A stretch of DNA of 11,311 bases from Burkholderiales bacterium. Its GTDB lineage: Bacteria > Pseudomonadota > Gammaproteobacteria > Burkholderiales > Burkholderiaceae_C. Every line of letters starts with the position of its first letter. Positions within the stretch are counted from its first letter, which is position 1. Where the stretch lies: assembly GCA_005786815.1 (NCBI GenBank), contig SYDB01000053.1:1-11311 (forward strand). The letters run 5' to 3'. Of the stretch, positions 5,280 to 11,311 are shown in pieces. A model generated the notes under the pieces. It was not told the origin of the DNA, made no database searches, and saw only the letters and a program-made list of their open reading frames with translations. The position numbers were made by a program, and so were the translations under genes.

Positions 5280-7277
5280 TTAAGGCTTTACTGGGACTGG
5301 GACTGGGACTGGGACTGCCGCTGCAGCGATACTTTTTGGCGGCCAAGGAACGTTGGCCACATCACGTGGCTTACCAATCGGACGGGTGGCTTGCCCTTTT
5401 TGCACGGCGGCGATATCTTCTTCGGAGGGGTACTTGCCCAAGATGACAAAGTCAAGCACGCGTCTCGCAATTGGCGCCGCGTTTTGCGCACCAAAGCCTG
5501 CGTTCTCCACCACCATCGCCAGAGCAACCTTGGGCTCGTCTGCTGGCGCGAATGCAATGTACAAGGCGTGGTCGCGCATTCGTTCGTCCACCGTGGCAGC
5601 GTTGTACTTTTCGTTTTGCTTGACGGTAAAGACCTGTGCAGTTCCCGTTTTACCAGCGCTCACGTATTGCGCACCGACAAAGCTAGTGGCCGATGTGCCT
5701 TCGATGTTCACACCAATCATGGCGCGTTTGATGATGTCCAAGTGTTCTGGCGACAGTTGTAATTGCCCGATAGGTTCTTTGGCCACAGGGGTTGGCACTT
5801 TGGTTTCGACATCCAACACCTCACGCACGATATGTGGTCGCATCTTCAGACCACTATTTGCGAGCGTGGCTGTAGCATGCGCCAGTTGCAACATGGTGAA
5901 ACTGTTGTAGCCCTGTCCGATTCCAAGAGAAATGGTTTCCCCTGAATACCAGCGTTGTTGCTCGGCTTTTTTATAACTGGTGCGTTTCCACTCGGTAGAG
6001 GGCAAGATACCGCGCGACTCGCCCAAGATATCAATACCCGTAATCTGTCCAAACCCTAGCGGCTTCATTTGTTCGTAAATCAAGTCCACGCCCATATCGC
6101 GCGCCAGGGTGTAGTAGTAGGTATCACACGACTCGACAATCGATTTGTACATGTCCACCACGCCATGACCGCCCTCTTTGTCATCGCGAAAACGGTGGTT
6201 ACCAAACATGAAAAATCCAGGGTCAGAAATCAATACTTTCTCTGAGCGCTTACCCGTCTGCAATGCCGCTAAAGCCATAAATGGCTTGTAAGTAGAGCCG
6301 GGAGGATAGGTTCCACGTAACGCGCGGTTAAGCAAAGGCTTATCAGGGGACTCATTCAAAGCCTGCCAGTTGTCTGCATCAATGCCGTCGACAAACAAGT
6401 TCGGATCGAACGTAGGCTTACTAACGAACGCCAACACCTCGCCGGTTTTTGGATCCAACGCCACCAAAGCACCACGGCGCGTCCCATATAAATCTTCGAC
6501 CAGTTTTTGCAACTTGATATCGATAGACAGCACCACGCTATTGCCAGGTACGGATTGGCTGCTGTTGAGTCGGCGCACAGCACGTCCACCAGCAGAGGTT
6601 TCCATCTCTTGCACGCCAGTTGTGCCATGCAATTGGTGTTCATAGCTTTGCTCAACGCCTAATTTGCCAATGTATTCGGTACCGCGATAGTTGCCCGCGT
6701 CTTCAGACTCTTCGATCTTGGCTTTTTCGCTGGTGTTGATTCGGCCGATGTAGCCAATCACATGGCTAGCCAATTGCTCGTAGGGATAGTTACGAAATAA
6801 ACGCGCGCGTATTTCAACGCCAGGAAAACGGTGACGCTGCGCGGCAAATCGCGCCACTTCTTCATCGGTTAACCGGTTACGAATAGGGACCGAATCAATG
6901 CTTTTGGATTCATCCACTTGCTTTTTAAATCGGCGTTTGTCGCGCGGCTGAATATCGATGATGCCTGAGAGTTGCTCAATCACTTCTTCAACCGGCGCAA
7001 TCACTTTTGAGGGCGTGATTTCTAGCGTGTACGCCGAATAGTTCGTTGCCAGCACCACTCCGTTACGGTCCATGATGACGCCACGATTAGGCACGATTGG
7101 GACGATGGCGGTGCGGTTACTCTCAGCTGCAGCATTGAGTTCGTCATAACGAATCACTTGTAAATAAAACAAGCGCAAGAACAAAACCCCAAGCGCAATC
7201 AGAATTACGCATGTCACCACGAACACCCGTGATCTGAAACGGTTCAGGTCCATTTGAATGTTGCGAATCACATTCAT
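5280..7277 (-). CDS. mrdA: Penicillin-binding protein 2 (elongasome transpeptidase)
   Basis: A 665-residue class B penicillin-binding protein that cross-links peptidoglycan during lateral wall growth, working in the periplasm with RodA and MreBCD. A single N-terminal membrane anchor covers about residues 17-40. The pedestal (dimerisation) domain follows, with NRGVIMDRNG (64-73). The transpeptidase domain has the active-site Ser328 in STYK (328-331), the second motif SCD (383-385) and KTG (543-545). Asp352, Asp365, His371 and Cys384 are candidates for the zinc site reported in some PBP2 proteins; this is from memory and unverified. The C-terminus ends in an Ala/Pro-Val run encoded by a hexanucleotide repeat. 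The ATG at 7277 overlaps the mreD stop (ATGA at 7277-7274), which implies translational coupling, and no good separate Shine-Dalgarno is seen. rodA, the usual next gene, is absent: a convergent permease lies downstream. Confidence 0.97.
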   Translation of the reverse strand: MNVIRNIQMDLNRFRSRVFVVTCVILIALGVLFLRLFYLQVIRYDELNAAAESNRTAIVPIVPNRGVIMDRNGVVLATNYSAYTLEITPSKVIAPVEEVIEQLSGIIDIQPRDKRRFKKQVDESKSIDSVPIRNRLTDEEVARFAAQRHRFPGVEIRARLFRNYPYEQLASHVIGYIGRINTSEKAKIEESEDAGNYRGTEYIGKLGVEQSYEHQLHGTTGVQEMETSAGGRAVRRLNSSQSVPGNSVVLSIDIKLQKLVEDLYGTRRGALVALDPKTGEVLAFVSKPTFDPNLFVDGIDADNWQALNESPDKPLLNRALRGTYPPGSTYKPFMALAALQTGKRSEKVLISDPGFFMFGNHRFRDDKEGGHGVVDMYKSIVESCDTYYYTLARDMGVDLIYEQMKPLGFGQITGIDILGESRGILPSTEWKRTSYKKAEQQRWYSGETISLGIGQGYNSFTMLQLAHATATLANSGLKMRPHIVREVLDVETKVPTPVAKEPIGQLQLSPEHLDIIKRAMIGVNIEGTSATSFVGAQYVSAGKTGTAQVFTVKQNEKYNAATVDERMRDHALYIAFAPADEPKVALAMVVENAGFGAQNAAPIARRVLDFVILGKYPSEEDIAAVQKGQATRPIGKPRDVANVPWPPKSIAAAAVPVPVPVPVKP
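5290..5317. repeat. Hexanucleotide tandem repeat (ACTGGG) in the 3' end of mrdA
   Basis: Four perfect copies of ACTGGG (5290-5313) plus a partial fifth (ACTG). On the coding strand this encodes alternating Pro and Val near the C-terminus of PBP2. Because the unit is six bases, gain or loss of copies changes the protein length by two residues without a frameshift. Confidence 0.9.
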
Positions 7278-7804
7278 AAGGGGCGATGCGCGTCTGGGTT
7301 AGGTGCGCGCCTTTGCGGTGCTAGCAAGATCACGCTCATGATGGGCCATAGTGCAGCCTCTAATAGAGGCGCCAAAAATAAAGACCAACCGGGAAACAAA
7401 GCGCCAGAAGCCATGCGCACCGTCAACTCCAACGCATGCCCTGTTAAAAACAAAGGTAATACTTGCATGGCCTGTGAAGGCACCGTGAACCATAGCAATC
7501 GGCGATGGATCATGAGCGAGAAAAATCCTAAGGCGGTGTAGGTCAACGCATGCTGTCCCATCAAGCTGGCTTGATGTACATCACTTGCAACACCAAAGAA
7601 AAATGCTACGCCGATACCGACTAACCGCGGTTGGTGAATGCACCAAAACACCAAAGTCACCGCCAGGAAATCTGGTGTCCATGCTGCATTGCCCAATAAG
7701 CTGATGTTGGTCAGCATGTTCGCCAACAAGGCCAACAACAAAGTCATCAGCACAAATAAGGGGTTAGCAGGCAACAAGAGTTGCTGGCCGCGCGGCATGA
7801 TCAT
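7274..7804 (-). CDS. mreD: Rod shape-determining protein MreD
   Basis: A 176-residue, very hydrophobic integral membrane protein that belongs to the elongasome with MreB, MreC, PBP2 and RodA. Several membrane segments are apparent, for example around residues 15-36 and 44-75, with more in the C-terminal half. The family is poorly conserved in sequence, so the call leans on size, hydrophobicity and position between mreC and mrdA. The ATG at 7804 is chosen because a near-perfect Shine-Dalgarno, AAAGGAGGT (7818-7810), lies five bases upstream. The alternative ATG two codons later would be too far from it. The start overlaps the mreC stop by four bases (ATGA, 7804-7801), and the stop overlaps the mrdA start the same way. 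Confidence 0.92.
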   Translation of the reverse strand: MIMPRGQQLLLPANPLFVLMTLLLALLANMLTNISLLGNAAWTPDFLAVTLVFWCIHQPRLVGIGVAFFFGVASDVHQASLMGQHALTYTALGFFSLMIHRRLLWFTVPSQAMQVLPLFLTGHALELTVRMASGALFPGWSLFLAPLLEAALWPIMSVILLAPQRRAPNPDAHRPL

Positions 7805-8721
7805 CGACGACCTCCTTTGATCATGCCTAAGGGCTGTGGCTTCTCGAACATGGGACGCGCTGGCAATTGGGCTGTGAGCGGGTCAATCACCATCACATGT
7901 CTAGCACCCTGCACATGGCCAACGGGTTCACACAAGATGCGGGCAAAGGCAGTTTCCGCACGGCGCTCTACTTTGGTCACGATGCCAACGGGGACACCTG
8001 GTGGATACACCCCATCTACACCACTGGTGGTGAGTTGGTCACCAACTTCAATGTCCGCGTTGGTCGCCATAAAGCGCAACTCCATCAGCGGTGCACCGCC
8101 TGATTCGCCATAAGCTACACCGCGAGCACCTGTGCGGGTGTTGAGCACGGGTATGGAATGCTCTCGGTCTGTTACCAAAGTCACTTCACTCACCAATGGC
8201 AATACGCGTGTCACTTGGCCCAAGATACCGAACTCGTCCATGACAGGAGCGCTGGTCTTCACACCGTTTGTCATTCCTTTGTTGATGATGAGTTTGCGCG
8301 TGTAGGGATCTGCCGCGTCATACAAGACCTCAGCCACAAAACCGACGGTGTTGAGCCGCTCATTCAAACTCAATAAGCCTCTGAGCTGTTTGTTTTCTAG
8401 TGTGAGTTGTTCAACTTGTGCAGCACGCTGAGCTTGCAGCAATAGTTTTTGTCGTACATCTTTCGCATCTGCTTGCGCGTCTTGTAGGGACTCTAAATAT
8501 TCACCGCTGTACTGTGCAAATGCTTGCGGGCGCATCGCTAACCACTGCACTGGATAAAGGGCTACCGACAAAGCGGCACGCAGTGGTTGTGTCACATTAA
8601 AGCGAACATCTGCCACCATCAATAAAACAGAGAGGGCACTGAAGAACAGCAGTTTTGATATTGCTGACGGCCCTTGTTTAAAAAAGGCCGGGGGGGTTCT
8701 GTCTAGGGTGCCCAGTGGCAC
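7801..8721 (-). CDS. mreC: Rod shape-determining protein MreC
   Basis: A 306-residue bitopic protein that scaffolds the elongasome in the periplasm and activates PBP2. It has a short cytoplasmic N-terminus, one membrane helix at about 20-40, a coiled-coil stretch at about 70-118 rich in Gln, Ala, Leu and Glu, and then the two beta-barrel-like domains of the MreC family (about 125-280), including the NKGMTNGV segment (147-154) and GILGQVTRV (165-173). The start is a GTG at 8721. The N-terminus MPLGTLDRTPPAFFKQGPS looks typical of Burkholderiales MreC from memory. It begins four bases after the mreB stop and lacks a strong Shine-Dalgarno, so coupling to mreB is likely. T6 and C7 homopolymer runs occur within the first 15 codons. 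The last codons contain the mreD Shine-Dalgarno. Confidence 0.96.
   Translation of the reverse strand: MPLGTLDRTPPAFFKQGPSAISKLLFFSALSVLLMVADVRFNVTQPLRAALSVALYPVQWLAMRPQAFAQYSGEYLESLQDAQADAKDVRQKLLLQAQRAAQVEQLTLENKQLRGLLSLNERLNTVGFVAEVLYDAADPYTRKLIINKGMTNGVKTSAPVMDEFGILGQVTRVLPLVSEVTLVTDREHSIPVLNTRTGARGVAYGESGGAPLMELRFMATNADIEVGDQLTTSGVDGVYPPGVPVGIVTKVERRAETAFARILCEPVGHVQGARHVMVIDPLTAQLPARPMFEKPQPLGMIKGGRR
7810..7818 (-). promoter_or_regulatory. Near-perfect Shine-Dalgarno for mreD inside mreC
   Basis: AAAGGAGGT on the minus strand (7818-7810), five bases before the mreD ATG at 7804. It contains the full AAGGAGGT core complementary to the 3' end of 16S rRNA, and doubles as the Lys-Gly-Gly codons at the C-terminus of MreC. 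It is much stronger than any other ribosome-binding site in this operon and decides the mreD start. Confidence 0.85.
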
Positions 8722-8725
8722 AGTG

Positions 8726-9859
<1,134 letters not shown>

Positions 9860-10168
9860 ATGTCTTTGACCACCCTGGATATCCAACGCATCGCCAATTT
9901 GGCGCGGTTAGCACTGCAGCCTGGCGAAGAAGCGCGCATGCTCGAAAAAATCAATGACTTTTTTGGCATCGTCGAACAAATCAGCGCGGTCGACACCACA
10001 GGCGTCGTTCCAATGGCACATCCTGTGGACGCCATGCACAACAGCCCCGAGATGGCATTGCGCCTGCGTACCGACACCGTCAGCGAACCCAACCAACGCG
10101 AAGCTAACCAAAAAAGCGCCCCTGCGGTTGAAAACGGTTTGTTCTTAGTTCCTAAAGTGATTGAGTGA
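9860..10168 (+). CDS. gatC: Asp-tRNA(Asn)/Glu-tRNA(Gln) amidotransferase subunit C
   Basis: A 102-residue small subunit of the GatCAB amidotransferase, which converts misacylated Asp-tRNA(Asn) or Glu-tRNA(Gln) to the correct amide form in species lacking the direct synthetases. The N-terminal half shows the family pattern [13 protein letters not shown] (7-19), then a helix ending in an N-D-F-F-G-I-V segment, followed by the T-x-G-V-x-P-M-A-H-P stretch (46-55) that wraps around GatA. The C-terminus, ending in FLVPKVIE, is typical. The ATG at 9860 has no recognisable Shine-Dalgarno (upstream bases are CTACTTAAAT). It is followed by gatA ten bases after its stop, an arrangement expected for gatCAB. 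Confidence 0.95.
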   Translation: MSLTTLDIQRIANLARLALQPGEEARMLEKINDFFGIVEQISAVDTTGVVPMAHPVDAMHNSPEMALRLRTDTVSEPNQREANQKSAPAVENGLFLVPKVIE

Positions 10169-10178
10169 ATTAAAAACC

Positions 10179-11311
10179 ATGACCCACTTCACGAAAGAAC
10201 TCCATTTGCAAAGTTTGAGCGAACTCGCCTCTACTTTGCATAACAAAAAAGCCAGCGCAGTTGAAGTTGCGCAACATTTTTTAAAGCGTATTCAAGCTGA
10301 TAGCACTGGTGCCTTTTTAGATATCAATACTGAAGCCACTTTGGCCCAAGCGCGCGCCAGTGACGCGCACTTGGCCACTGGAACCGGCGGCTGCTTAGAA
10401 GGTGTTCCCATCGCGCACAAAGACGTCTTTGTTACACGCGACTTTGTCACTACAGCGGGCTCCAAAATTTTGGCAAACTACCGCTCTCCTTTTGATGCCA
10501 CTGTGGTGCAAAAGCTTGCGCGTGGCGTCAATAGTCAAAGCGGCGCAGGCATGGTCACGTTGGGCAAGCTCAATTGCGATGAATTTGCAATGGGCTCAGG
10601 CAACGAAAACTCTGCGTTCCATCCTGTGCGTAACCCTTGGGATGCATCGCGTGTTCCTGGTGGTTCGTCTGGTGGCAGTGCGGCAGCAGTGTCTGCTCGA
10701 TTAACACCAGCAGTAACAGGCACAGATACAGGCGGCTCGATTCGCCAACCCGCCAGTTTTTGCGGCATTACCGGCATCAAACCAACGTATGGTCGTGCAT
10801 CGCGTTACGGCATGATCGCCTATGCGTCGAGCTTGGACCAAGCAGGGCCGATGGCACGCAGCGCAGAAGATTGCGCTCTGTTACTCAGCGCAATGTGCGG
10901 GCCCGACTTAGACCGCGATTCAACGTCTTTAAATGTGGCCACTGAAAATTTTTCTGCCAAGCTCACACAAAGCTTGAAGGGCTTGCGCATTGGCATACCT
11001 AAAGAGTTCTTTGGCGAAGGACTTGCAACAGATGTTCGCATCGCCATCGATGCAGCGCTCAAAACATTAGAGTCACAAGGCGCACAACTCGTACCTATTT
11101 CTCTGCCCCGTACTGAGTTGTCTATTCCTGTGTACTACATCATCGCGCCAGCAGAAGCGAGTTCAAACTTGAGTCGTTTTGATGGCGTGAAGTTTGGTCA
11201 TCGCGCAAAGGATTACACCGACTTGGTCAGCATGTACAAACAAACACGCGCCGAAGGTTTTGGTGAAGAAGTGAAGCGCCGCATCATGACGGGGGCGTAT
11301 GTATTGAGCCA
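10179..11311 (+). CDS. gatA: Asp-tRNA(Asn)/Glu-tRNA(Gln) amidotransferase subunit A (partial, 3' end off window)
   Basis: Open from the ATG at 10179 to the window edge, 377 codons plus two bases, of a protein normally about 490 residues. GatA is the glutaminase subunit of GatCAB and belongs to the amidase signature family. The Ser-cisSer-Lys triad is visible: Lys81 in IAHKDVF, Ser163 in [10 protein letters not shown] (161-170) and the nucleophile Ser187 in TGGSIRQPA. The 24-residue spacing between the two serines equals that of the S. aureus enzyme (154 and 178), but the Lys-to-cisSer distance is seven longer. The extra residues fit the Arg-Gly-Val-Asn-Ser-Gln-Ser stretch at about 115-121. 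It begins ten bases after the gatC stop without a strong Shine-Dalgarno (upstream ATTAAAAACC). gatB is expected further right. Confidence 0.97.
   Translation, partial: MTHFTKELHLQSLSELASTLHNKKASAVEVAQHFLKRIQADSTGAFLDINTEATLAQARASDAHLATGTGGCLEGVPIAHKDVFVTRDFVTTAGSKILANYRSPFDATVVQKLARGVNSQSGAGMVTLGKLNCDEFAMGSGNENSAFHPVRNPWDASRVPGGSSGGSAAAVSARLTPAVTGTDTGGSIRQPASFCGITGIKPTYGRASRYGMIAYASSLDQAGPMARSAEDCALLLSAMCGPDLDRDSTSLNVATENFSAKLTQSLKGLRIGIPKEFFGEGLATDVRIAIDAALKTLESQGAQLVPISLPRTELSIPVYYIIAPAEASSNLSRFDGVKFGHRAKDYTDLVSMYKQTRAEGFGEEVKRRIMTGAYVLS

Noticed and set aside
5290..5317. CRISPR-like or regulatory repeat
   Set aside because: The repeats are contiguous six-base units within the mrdA coding region, without spacers.

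Overview
The window looks like chromosome of a betaproteobacterium of the order Burkholderiales, probably a Comamonadaceae-type freshwater or soil lineage. This rests on gene order and protein flavour: gatC-gatA reading away from mreB-mreC-mreD-mrdA is a familiar Burkholderiales arrangement, and base composition looks moderate (a little above half G+C, judged by eye). No tRNA, rRNA, CRISPR array, insertion sequence or prophage gene is visible.

Left part (1-4294): the first 46 bases hold the beginning of a gene on the minus strand. A roughly 165-base divergent spacer follows, with two tandem copies of a 21-base element. Three rightward metabolic genes come next: a short-chain dehydrogenase (YgfF-like), a CoA-acylating (methyl)malonate-semialdehyde dehydrogenase (mmsA), and a flavin-dependent GMC-family alcohol dehydrogenase whose start codon overlaps the mmsA stop codon (TAATG). 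The overlap suggests that the flavoenzyme makes a semialdehyde which MmsA converts to an acyl-CoA. One reasonable hypothesis is 3-hydroxypropionate or 3-hydroxyisobutyrate oxidation.

Middle (4295-5261): a 208-base spacer with a strong intrinsic terminator leads into a TSUP/TauE-SafE (YfcA-like) membrane permease. This gene converges on the cell-shape operon with only 18 bases between the two stop codons.

Right part (5280-9769, minus strand): the rod-shape operon mreB-mreC-mreD-mrdA, tightly packed with a 4-base gap between mreB and mreC and ATGA overlaps at the next two junctions. It encodes the actin-like MreB, the elongasome scaffold MreC, the membrane protein MreD and the transpeptidase PBP2. 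The usual partner rodA does not follow mrdA. Divergent from mreB across a 90-base spacer are gatC and the first 377 codons of gatA, subunits of the Asp/Glu-tRNA amidotransferase; gatA runs off the right edge.

Most of the window is ordinary core genome. The items most worth a second look are the tandem repeat in the left divergent spacer, the mmsA-GMC pairing, the terminator and orphan Shine-Dalgarno sequence just upstream of the permease, the missing rodA, and simple-sequence tracts in mrdA and mreC. I do not see convincing evidence of a new multi-gene system.
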